A stretch of 64,000 nt of DNA from PRDV01 sp963710865 (GTDB lineage Bacteria > Babelota > Babeliae > Babelales > Babelaceae): contig CAVQBR010000002.1 in NCBI GenBank assembly GCA_963710865.1, positions 1,364,001 through 1,428,000 on the forward strand. Reading direction: 5' to 3'. The notes under the pieces were generated by a model. The model searched no databases and had not been told where the DNA came from. It saw nothing but the letters and a program-made list of their open reading frames with translations. A program made the position numbers and the translations under genes. Positions 35,186 to 43,225 of the stretch are shown here, piece by piece. The stretch's first letter is position 1. Every line of letters starts with the position of its first letter.

Positions 35186-35741
35186 GGTTAATATCTAACC
35201 ATCTCGTGGTTAGATATTAACCATGTCTGACAAGCTTCCCTGCTAGATGCACTTTATGAGATATTTGTTGTGCCTGCGTGGTTAGATTTTAACCATCTCG
35301 CGGTTAGATAATAACCATGCATGATAATCTTACCTTCTAGAGGTACTTTGGGAGATATTTGTGCCTGCGTGGTTAGATTTTAACCATCTCGTGGTTAGAT
35401 ATTAACCATGTCTGACAAGCTTCCCTGCTAGACGCACTTTATGAGATATTTGTTGTGCCTGCGTGGTTAGATTTTAACCATCTCGCGGTTAGATAATAAC
35501 CATGTCTGACAAGCTTCCCTGCTAGACGCACTTTATGAGATATTTGTTGTGCCTGCGTGGTTAGATTTTAACCATCTCGCGGTTAGATAATAACCATGCA
35601 TGATAATCTTACCTTCTAGACGTACTTTGGGAGAGATTCGAGCTTATGTGGTTAGATTTTAACCATCTCGCGGTTAGATAATAACCCATGCATGAGAAAT
35701 TTCTTTCTTTCCTAGACATGCTTTTGGGCAGATGTGAGCTT
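35186..35741. repeat. Six tandem 91/94-bp units carrying twelve GGTTA-N5-TAACC palindromes
   Basis: First palindromes start at 35186, 35280, 35371, 35465, 35559 and 35650, giving spacings of 94, 91, 94, 94 and 91. Each unit has a second palindrome 22 bp further on (35208, 35302, 35393, 35487, 35581, 35672), so each pair sits two helical turns apart with a constant ATCTCG(C/T) between. Core types are GGTTAGATTTTAACC, GGTTAGATAATAACC and GGTTAGATATTAACC. The tails come in two kinds: one with TCTGACAAGCTTCCCTGC (94-bp units) and one with CATGATAATCTTACCTTC (91-bp units); the sixth unit's tail diverges. The pattern looks like protein binding sites. It could be an operator cluster, a centromere-like site or a replication element; none is proven. 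Confidence 0.93.
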
Positions 35742-35782
35742 GGATAGTAACCCATAGAGACCATCCTCTTTGAGAGCTGCTG

Positions 35783-35920
35783 ACTGCTGCTTTGCCAAAC
35801 ACCTAATTTTCGCGGATAGATATCATTGTCGACTTTCGGGAAGCGCAAAAGAGAATTCAACTAAAAACCCACAGCCATTAATCCCTGTATCGTCCTTGTA
35901 AATTATCTCAGTCACTTAAT
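35783..35920 (-). pseudogene. 3' remnant of an outer-membrane barrel gene
   Basis: The DNA aligns base by base with the end of the barrel gene at 38361-39842 (shared GCTTTGCCAAACAC, then TTGTCGA and the strand-coding part). Reading it on the minus strand gives IIYKDDTGINGCGF, then FALPESRQ and a stop, against IIYNDMYSDWCPW and YELPGNRQ in the intact copy, with the final strand in another frame. Only the last 45 codons or so survive. It lies downstream of the ankyrin gene 35937-38342, so a barrel-ankyrin duplication may have collapsed here. Confidence 0.75.
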
Positions 35921-35936
35921 AACCTATTCTGCTATG

Positions 35937-38342
35937 CTATCCACGTGTAATAGGAGGGAGACCTTGAGTATTATTGGCGCTCCTGCTTCCAATCTCGATA
36001 ACAATTTTTAGATATCCACTTCGAAGTGCACTATCGATCGGCTTTAACCCGTTGGAGGTGGCCTTATCCCTGTCTGCGCCTCCATTGAGCAATATCGTGA
36101 CTATGTCCTCATGGCCCCTGCATGCTGCGATAAACAGAGGTGTGGCCCCTGTACGGGTAGGTTTATTAACATCAGCATTGGCAGCTAACAGTAATTTTAC
36201 TACTGAGGTGTGACCCCGAGCAGCTGCAATATACAGAGGAGTTGCTCCTGCATGAGTAGCCTCATCTATATCGGCTCCTGCGCTCAATAATTCTGTAATA
36301 ACTGGTGCATGTCCGTTTGCGCAAGCATTAAAGAGAGGGGTTGCCCCATCTATAGTACTTATTATCTGTGCCTTTGCCTGTATAAGTTCTCTTACCGTAG
36401 GAAGGTGGCCGCCGCTGGCAGCCAAATGCAGAGCGGTTGCCCCGCAAGAATCAGTCAATTCGAGAGGCTCTCCTTCTTGCACTAATTCTTTGACTCGGCG
36501 CGTGTTGCCAGAGCCTGCCGCATACAATAACATTGGGGTATGTGTTGCGCGTAGTAAGAGGTCTGCTGCGCTAGAATGACGATTGCGGCAAGCTATTTGA
36601 AAGGCTGTAGTTCCATCGGGAAGAGATTTCATGCAGTCTGCCCCCGCATTGATAAGTTCGTTGACGATGGCTGTATGGCCTTTGAAGGCTGCTATGAGAA
36701 TGGGTGTGACGCCGATGATATTCGCTTTGTTTATGTCTGCTTGACTAGCTATTAAGATTTTGACTAGAGTGAGATCTCCTAGGTAAGCCGATGCCAAGAG
36801 AGGAGTGATCCCTTTATTGTCAGCGGTATCAATGTGTGCCCCCGCCTCTAACAAAACTTTTACTGTGGCAAGCTCGCTATTTTCAGCTGCTCTCAATAAT
36901 GCTGTCTCTCCGTGCTTATTAGCACGTTCAACAGCTGATCCCGTGCTCAGTAACTCTTGAACAGCTCTTATTTGACCAGCGGCTGCTGAGCGTAATAGTA
37001 AAGTGCTTTGCTTCGCGGACTTTAGGAGGTTTGCTACTGCGATATGGTTGTTTAATAGTGCAGCAAAGAGGGGAGTAGTTCCATCGTGCTTTGCTTTTCG
37101 AAAGTCAGCCCCCAGTTTCAGGAGTTTTCTGACGATTTGAGTATGTCCATTCAATGCAGCGTTCTGGAGAGGTGTTGTCCCGTTTTTGGTTGCGCGGTTC
37201 ATGTCTGCTTTTTTTGTAAGGAGGAGGTTGACCATCTCCTCATTGCCATTCGTAGCCGCTATATTGAGGGGGCTTGCTCCGGAGTTATCAGCTATCTCGG
37301 TATTAGCATTGAGCTCTAAGAGTGCCTTTACCATGTCTACCGATCCTGTAGCGACTGCTGCGTAGAGTGCGGTGGTCCCTGCTTTGCAAACGTGATCTAC
37401 ATCAGCGCCTGCTCCTGCTAAAAATCTTACGGTGGGAATATGTCCATACAAAGCCGCGTTCATTAACGGTGTCATTCCTTCATCAGTCGGAACATCTATA
37501 GGTGCAAACCATCGAATTAACTCGTGCAGCACATCAATGTGGCCGTGGTAAGTTGCAGCAAACAAAGCCGTAATTCCCCCAGGTATAGCCTTTTCTGGAT
37601 TTGCTTTGCTAAGGAGAAGGCGCTTTACAATAGCGGTAAGGCCACTGTAAGATGCATACATCAAAGGCGTAGTGCCATCTGCACTCGTCCCTTCAATGCA
37701 TGCATTTGCCCTGAGTAATGCGGTAATTACCGGCAGATTGCCTCCTTTTACAGCGATAAGTAAGGGTGTATCGCCAGCACGATTCAGTTGTTCTTTATGT
37801 GCGCCAGCCTGGCAGAGACTGGTAACGATTGCGGCATACCCGAGAGAACATGCTACATGAAGAAGAGAAGTACAATCCGCGAGGTCTGGGCAGTTCACGG
37901 TTTGAGTGATATCTGCTCTGTCCGCTAATAGTTCGACTCCGAGGACGTTATTATCGAGAACGAGTTCTGCAAGCAATGAAAGATTATACGGAGGACGTAA
38001 CCTATTAATGTCGTCGTAGGTTAACGTCTCGAGAGCGTAGTTTAAGTGTTCAATTTTTTCTTGGTAGGGTAAAGTTCTATAGAGAATGGATGAAATAGAA
38101 TCATCCGAAGCTGCATGATAATACCGTGCTTGGTTAATGGCAGTAAGGGTATACCAAAGTACTTCGTTTTTTACGGTTGGTGGCAGTGCTAAAAGCCAAG
38201 AGTATGGGGTTTCAAGCAGCTTCTTTAACAGATCTGCTCGCATTAATACGCTTGGCAGAGCGATACAATGCTCAGCCGCTTCAATCGATTGAGCGTTTAT
38301 CGTGCAGAAAATAAGTATACAAAGTGTTCGATTGTGAGACAC
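35937..38342 (-). CDS. Exported ankyrin-repeat protein (801 aa)
   Basis: Starts at GTG 38342, 18 bp after the barrel gene on the same strand, suggesting one transcript. Signal peptide with TLCILIFCTINAQSIEA, then a helical N-terminal domain of about 110 residues containing LALPPTVKNEVLWYTL and RPPYNLSLLAELVLD; the same PYxLSLLAE motif is in the ankyrin protein at 25935. From about residue 125 to 790 come some nineteen ankyrin repeats (TPLYIAAARGHTSVVKLLLA). One stretch around residue 440-460 (LKSAKQSTLLLRSAAAGQIR) breaks the regular register. Likely exported binding protein with an unknown partner. Confidence 0.9.
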   Translation of the reverse strand: MSHNRTLCILIFCTINAQSIEAAEHCIALPSVLMRADLLKKLLETPYSWLLALPPTVKNEVLWYTLTAINQARYYHAASDDSISSILYRTLPYQEKIEHLNYALETLTYDDINRLRPPYNLSLLAELVLDNNVLGVELLADRADITQTVNCPDLADCTSLLHVACSLGYAAIVTSLCQAGAHKEQLNRAGDTPLLIAVKGGNLPVITALLRANACIEGTSADGTTPLMYASYSGLTAIVKRLLLSKANPEKAIPGGITALFAATYHGHIDVLHELIRWFAPIDVPTDEGMTPLMNAALYGHIPTVRFLAGAGADVDHVCKAGTTALYAAVATGSVDMVKALLELNANTEIADNSGASPLNIAATNGNEEMVNLLLTKKADMNRATKNGTTPLQNAALNGHTQIVRKLLKLGADFRKAKHDGTTPLFAALLNNHIAVANLLKSAKQSTLLLRSAAAGQIRAVQELLSTGSAVERANKHGETALLRAAENSELATVKVLLEAGAHIDTADNKGITPLLASAYLGDLTLVKILIASQADINKANIIGVTPILIAAFKGHTAIVNELINAGADCMKSLPDGTTAFQIACRNRHSSAADLLLRATHTPMLLYAAGSGNTRRVKELVQEGEPLELTDSCGATALHLAASGGHLPTVRELIQAKAQIISTIDGATPLFNACANGHAPVITELLSAGADIDEATHAGATPLYIAAARGHTSVVKLLLAANADVNKPTRTGATPLFIAACRGHEDIVTILLNGGADRDKATSNGLKPIDSALRSGYLKIVIEIGSRSANNTQGLPPITRG

Positions 38343-38360
38343 GAGATTATTTGGTTATTA

Positions 38361-39842
38361 TTAAAAACTAACTGTCGCTTTGCCAAACACACCCCAGTTT
38401 TCAAGGGTAGATAATCGTTGTCGATTTCCAGGAAGCTCGTAAAGAGCACTCAAGGAAAGACTCCACGGGCACCAATCACTGTACATATCATTATAAATAA
38501 TCGATGCAGAAAAGGTATGTGATAATGCTCGTTTGGCTGCAGCTGAGCCAAGATTTACGTCGGAGCTGCTAAGCTCAATAAATTGTGGATCGGGAGTTCC
38601 TTGTCCAAATTCATCAGCTATCGTTGCAGTACTCTGGCTTGTGAGATTAAAACAGCGCGTCTTATCAAAGATACCGAAATTTCCAAAGTTAAATGGTCCT
38701 GAGCAAATTCGCTCTTTATCGCGCCAGAAGAGGTTGTAACCTGCTTCAACGGCCCATGAGCACCATTGATAATGAGCTGCAACCCACCATTCAGCCATGT
38801 GTCGTGGTTCGACACAAACGCATTTCTTTAAAATATGTGTCGCAGAAATGGGATCGAGCCGATTGTTTTCAGGAGTTGCAAGAAGAAAACGAGATAACGG
38901 TCCATTGGTCAGATCGAAAACTCGTAAATCTGAATGACTAAATCTAAATTGATATTTGAACTCAGTCATGAGAACGCATTCTATTTGTTCATACTCATCA
39001 TCCCAGAGCATATGATCTGCTGTGATACCAAAACCTACTCCTCCATTACGTGAACCCACCAGTGGTTGAAACCAGCGGGCATTATCAAACTCTTTACCCG
39101 TTGCTATTGTGCCGAGCAGATAACCTCCAATGTGATTGTTATCACAATAATCATAATCGATCCCCAGGCGGATCTCTATATCATCTATACCTGTATGCTT
39201 ACGGTCTTGAGGAAATACCCCTAATTGATCAAATGCATCTTGCACATTCTTACGGGTAACCTTATCGATAGTGATTTCGCCCGGCGTTGAGACTTTTTCA
39301 TCAAGACAGATTTCATGCCGCGCATGAACGACTGCAAAGGCTAGATCGGCCCAGAGTCCGATGCAGAAACAATCTAAATTAAAATTGAACTGATTAAGCC
39401 AGCCAACGACCTTCCTCTTAGGCGCTAAGCGTACAAGCGATGAAAATCCTTCAGGTTGACGAGATCCAAGCCCTAAATTAAGCGAATTCACATCGGCAGT
39501 TTGTTGGGCTACAAGGAGTGGATTCTTTCCTAAAAACCCAAGGCCTACACACGTAGCATGCCTGTTCTGTTGATACAAAACAGTATTATCCCAGGTAAAG
39601 AATGAACAGCGAGCATCATGGTATTTTTGGAAAAAATACATGCTATCGCGATACGTTAAATCATGCGTGATTGTTCGTGGTCGAAAGAAGGTTGTTACAC
39701 AATTTGTAGAGCCACAGGAATTGCTAGCACAATAATCCGAAGTCGAACGACTCGCACAGTCATTCGATACGACACAATTACTGCTGCTACAGATGGTGCC
39801 TTGCGCATAGCATAGCAGCACAACAAGTGCATACTTCTTCAT
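38361..39842 (-). CDS. Outer-membrane beta-barrel protein, divergent family member
   Basis: A 493-residue protein with signal peptide KKYALVVLLCYAQGTIC, then a Cys-rich stretch (CVVSNDCASRSTSDYC) before the barrel. Strands and layout match the pair at 28523-32164 (VGWLNQFNFNLDCFCIGLWA, GGYLLGTIATGKEFD, LRVFDLTNGPLSRFLLATPE), and it ends LENWGVFGKATVSF with the terminal Phe. GGGGAG lies just before ATG 39842. It is followed closely by an ankyrin gene. Function may be porin or adhesive surface layer; the shared Cys-rich N-terminal tails in this family suggest disulphide crosslinking. Confidence 0.82.
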   Translation of the reverse strand: MKKYALVVLLCYAQGTICSSSNCVVSNDCASRSTSDYCASNSCGSTNCVTTFFRPRTITHDLTYRDSMYFFQKYHDARCSFFTWDNTVLYQQNRHATCVGLGFLGKNPLLVAQQTADVNSLNLGLGSRQPEGFSSLVRLAPKRKVVGWLNQFNFNLDCFCIGLWADLAFAVVHARHEICLDEKVSTPGEITIDKVTRKNVQDAFDQLGVFPQDRKHTGIDDIEIRLGIDYDYCDNNHIGGYLLGTIATGKEFDNARWFQPLVGSRNGGVGFGITADHMLWDDEYEQIECVLMTEFKYQFRFSHSDLRVFDLTNGPLSRFLLATPENNRLDPISATHILKKCVCVEPRHMAEWWVAAHYQWCSWAVEAGYNLFWRDKERICSGPFNFGNFGIFDKTRCFNLTSQSTATIADEFGQGTPDPQFIELSSSDVNLGSAAAKRALSHTFSASIIYNDMYSDWCPWSLSLSALYELPGNRQRLSTLENWGVFGKATVSF

Positions 39843-39962
39843 CTCTCTCCCCTGTCTCTCTAAGAAAATACCCCTTCAATAAGCATTTCCGATTCGTAGC
39901 GAGGCTACGTATTGGCCATAGTATCTACTATTTTCCTGCTAAAATCAATAGTTTTTACTATT

Positions 39963-41072
39963 TCAGACATTAAATTTAATATGTACGACGTCGCCGTCAT
40001 TTACCAGGTAATCTTGGCCTTCGATGCGAATCTTACCTGCTTCCTTAAGCTTTGCTTCAGATTGATACTTAAAGAGATCGGTACAATTAAAGACGTCAGC
40101 GCAAATAAAACCTCGTTCAAGGTCCGAATGAATCTCTCCGGCTGCCTGCCGAATGGTCATCCCCTTTTTGATAGGCCAGGCATGAATTTCTTTTGGCCCG
40201 CACGTGAAAAAGGTAATGAGCCCTAAATGCTTATAGGATTGAGCAATAATAGCGGGGAGGCTTTCTCGCTCAATGCCGAGCATCTGCCGCATTTCGTGTT
40301 TATCTTGTTCATTAAGCTGTGATAACTCGTATTCAAGACGAGCGCTGGCAGGTATGACCCGCTCTTCTCCAAACCGGGTAACGAGTGATTGGTAGTATGG
40401 TTTTTTTTTGTACTCATCGCCGGTCATTTCGCTTTCCGCAAGATTAGCAATAATGAGAAAGTTCTTTGAAGATAAAAGAGGTACAGTCTGAACTGGTGAT
40501 TCTTTGAGGAGTTTATGAACGAGCTTCACATCTAAGCTATTAAGAGCTTTCAAGAGCTCATCAAGAAGATGCGCTTCAGCTGTTAACTGCTTTTGCTGCA
40601 GAGGGTCATTTTTTGTAGCTTTGAGTAATTGACTTACCTTGGTAATTCTTTTTTCTACCGATTCTATATCTTTTAACATCAATTCGGTAACAATAATATC
40701 GTAATCGGCAAGAGGATCTACTTCTTCAGCTCGCGTTATAGCAGGGTCCTTGAAGCAGCGGAGCACATGCAAAATAAGATCCACTTCCCGTATATGGCTC
40801 AAAAATTGATTGCCAAGGCCTTCACCCGAAGCTGCACCCTTGACTAAGCCGGCAATATCGACAAACTGCACGCTACTTGGGATAGTTTTTTGTGACTTAT
40901 AGGCCTGTACGAGCTTCTGAATTCGTTCATCAGGGACAGTAGTGCATGCTACATGCGGATCGATCGTACAAAATGGGTAGTTCTCAGCAGGTACTGATGA
41001 TTGAGTGATTGCGTTAAATAAGGTTGATTTACCGACATTGGGAAGGCCAACAAGGCCTGCGCTTATATTCAT
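39963..41072 (-). CDS. ychF: Ribosome-associated ATPase YchF (Obg family)
   Basis: YchF (OLA1 in eukaryotes) is a ribosome-binding P-loop NTPase that prefers ATP. 369 residues from ATG 41072, where GGAG lies seven bases upstream. Features: P-loop GLPNVGKSTLFNAIT, switch YPFCTIDPHV, G3 VQFVDIAGLVKGAASGEGLG, the altered G4 motif (FLIIANLAESEM, NxxE instead of NKxD, the basis of ATP preference), a central coiled-coil hairpin, and a C-terminal TGS domain ending DYLVNDGDVVHIKFNV. Normal length, intact; a housekeeping gene with no accessory role. Confidence 0.97.
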   Translation of the reverse strand: MNISAGLVGLPNVGKSTLFNAITQSSVPAENYPFCTIDPHVACTTVPDERIQKLVQAYKSQKTIPSSVQFVDIAGLVKGAASGEGLGNQFLSHIREVDLILHVLRCFKDPAITRAEEVDPLADYDIIVTELMLKDIESVEKRITKVSQLLKATKNDPLQQKQLTAEAHLLDELLKALNSLDVKLVHKLLKESPVQTVPLLSSKNFLIIANLAESEMTGDEYKKKPYYQSLVTRFGEERVIPASARLEYELSQLNEQDKHEMRQMLGIERESLPAIIAQSYKHLGLITFFTCGPKEIHAWPIKKGMTIRQAAGEIHSDLERGFICADVFNCTDLFKYQSEAKLKEAGKIRIEGQDYLVNDGDVVHIKFNV

Positions 41073-41168
41073 GGTAGTTCTCCGGCTAAGCACTGTTTTA
41101 ACAGCACTTGTTAGTATGTTAGAGATAAGTATACTCTATCGGCTCTGTTATACAACCGAAGTCTCGAG

Positions 41169-42062
41169 TTACAGCTGTTGTTTAGTAAGACTACGTAAGA
41201 AGACTGCCCGTTTCTTGCCATCAAGATGACCTGACAGAATGAGAGAAGGTACCTTCGCCAGAATCCCTGGTTCAGGATGACTATTCTTAATAGCTTCATA
41301 ACTTTCAAAAAATGCAGCAGCTTCTTCAAGCTCAGCATCGCTACACGTTCGAGCAGCAAAGAAATCAGCATTGATCTCTTGACGTGCTCTAAAGAGTAGA
41401 TTTGAAGCATAAGTGAGAAGCAGATCGAGTGTGCCTGCAACTACCATCCCGCAAACAGCGCCAGCATATGATCCAATACTCAAGAAGGTGAGGATGCCTG
41501 CTGCGGTTGCGATTGAGCTGATGATGCCAATGCTTATAAGTTTTTTAGTCGAATCCTGTTGTAAGAAGTGGCCTGCTTCATGGAGCAGAATGAACTTCTG
41601 TGCTCCGGCGGTAAAGCAGTCTCGAATTTTCTGAATTCTTGTTTTTTGAAGTTCGCTCAGAGGTATGTGAACTTTAATAAAATCGACTACTGTTTGTGCT
41701 TCGGTATCAGGTACGTTCCAGATGAGTGGATCGATTACCAGCGTATTAAAGATAGTAAGTGCGATACCCTCTTGTGAGTATCCATAGCGAATGCGAAGCT
41801 TTTCAGTTTCGACGCCTGCGGCAGAGAGTGTTTTTTCACAGTTTTCTTTGAAGATGCCTGCTGGGATAAATATAAGCCCCGTAGCAGTTGCTTTTGATGA
41901 CCTATAATTCAGAAACAATACATAGATGCCCATCAAGCACGAGCACATAAGAATGCCAAAGGTGCTTGAAAGTCCTGGCGGATATGCCCATGCCAAAATT
42001 ATGAGAGGCACTGATAGATTTATGACGCCGATCATTTGATTTTTAAGAAGTGTGATTATCAT
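41169..42062 (-). CDS. Membrane-bound M48-like zinc metalloprotease
   Basis: A 297-residue protein from ATG 42062. Two N-terminal membrane helices (IGVINLSVPLIILAWAY and STFGILMCSCLMGIYVLF), a cytosolic or periplasmic middle, the zinc motif LLHEAGHFLQQ (His161, His165, catalytic Glu162), two more helices, and a third-ligand pattern QEINADFFAA (Glu229, Asp233), spaced as in M48/HtpX-like peptidases. Whole-family similarity beyond the motifs is weak, so the exact subfamily is not fixed. Such enzymes usually remove misfolded membrane proteins. No good ribosome site is seen for ATG 42062; an upstream start at 42122 is possible. Confidence 0.72.
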   Translation of the reverse strand: MIITLLKNQMIGVINLSVPLIILAWAYPPGLSSTFGILMCSCLMGIYVLFLNYRSSKATATGLIFIPAGIFKENCEKTLSAAGVETEKLRIRYGYSQEGIALTIFNTLVIDPLIWNVPDTEAQTVVDFIKVHIPLSELQKTRIQKIRDCFTAGAQKFILLHEAGHFLQQDSTKKLISIGIISSIATAAGILTFLSIGSYAGAVCGMVVAGTLDLLLTYASNLLFRARQEINADFFAARTCSDAELEEAAAFFESYEAIKNSHPEPGILAKVPSLILSGHLDGKKRAVFLRSLTKQQL

Positions 42063-42122
42063 GGGGGGCTTTCTTGTTGGAGGTTGTATTGAAAGGATAA
42101 CGTAAGCTATTCTGCTTGTCAA

Positions 42123-43153
42123 CTGCGCTCAGCCTTGGCCCACTAGATCTTACGTGCGTTAAACTATGAAATAGGGAAGGAACTACAGGTGTTTTGAAAT
42201 TTGTAAATGTGAGGAGTGGGCTTAGCTGACTCTTTTCTCAAGATGTTCTTTCTGGATGAAAGTGCTCGATGCTCCTTCGAAAGCCATAGATACTTCTCCC
42301 TTTTTGGAGGAGTTTTTTACCTAATTTAAGCGCAGAAAAATGAACTGCAAAAGTCCCCGTTCGCTTATTATCATCTATGGCAATCATGTTATTTTAAAGT
42401 CAACAATGAGCGATTAATAATGTTCGGTTTGCATCATCGTTTAATGTCTTATTTTCGGTCCAACAAGGCCATTGATGAGAATGGAAATGAGGGAGATCAT
42501 TCGAATGAAATAACCTGCGAGAGAAAGTAATTCCTTCATCATTTTATTTCAGCAATACACAGCATGGCCTGGGCAATCATTCCTTAGCGCGTCTATTTTC
42601 ACTTATAGCCGGTAAAATGGAGATGCTTTCAGTTCCCAGCGGACTTGCATGCAATGAGGTTAGCAGAGTTCTGCAGCTAGCATTGATTTATGACTTACCG
42701 CAGTTCTCAAAAGAATCACAGCTCCAAAAACAGCACGATTGAAAAAATCATTTGGAAGTGCAAAGAATGTATTGCTAATTGTATCATTGCGAGAAAGATC
42801 ATTATGAATGGATGCTGAGATAGCAAAAGAGAAAACTCAAAAAATACAATTCGTCCGTGGAGTCAGAAGATCTCCATCCAGTCGACAACCAGGAAGCATT
42901 GCTTCTTTCTTAAAGCATCTTATCGATTTAAATGAAATTGGTAGAGAGATTTTCTCTAATTGATCAACTCAAAATCAGGATGCTCGGAAGTGTTACCATT
43001 GGAGAGAGGGCAAAATATATGACACTTCAAATAACTGATCAGAGAAGCAATTTGACTCGAGTCGTCTGTATAAATCCATTTGATCGTTAAAATTGAACAG
43101 GGGCACCAAACTCTTCACTGTTTACCTGAGCAAATACATTTTTCAGAAAGATC
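42123..43153. other. 1-kb stretch without a recognisable gene
   Basis: No frame longer than about 50 codons gives protein-like sequence with a start. One minus-strand stretch near 42650-42800 (NTFFALPNDFFNRAVFGAVI) is coding-like and might be a relic. No tRNA-like cloverleaf or strong hairpin was found by eye. Confidence 0.4.
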
Positions 43154-43181
43154 TTGACAGAGGAGAGATGGGTAGTAAAAT
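43154..43181 (+). promoter_or_regulatory. Probable promoter of the ankyrin/coiled-coil gene
   Basis: TTGACA (43154-43159), a 16-bp spacer and TAAAAT (43176-43181), 44 bp before ATG 43226. AAGGGG lies about ten bases before the start codon. Confidence 0.65.
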
Positions 43182-43225
43182 AATTTTAAGTTGTTTAACT
43201 CATTTCAGATAAGGGGAAGATTAGT

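Noticed and set aside
35186..35741. CRISPR array
   Set aside because: Repeats are long (91/94 bp), adjacent, imperfect and without unique spacers of uniform size; no cas gene nearby.
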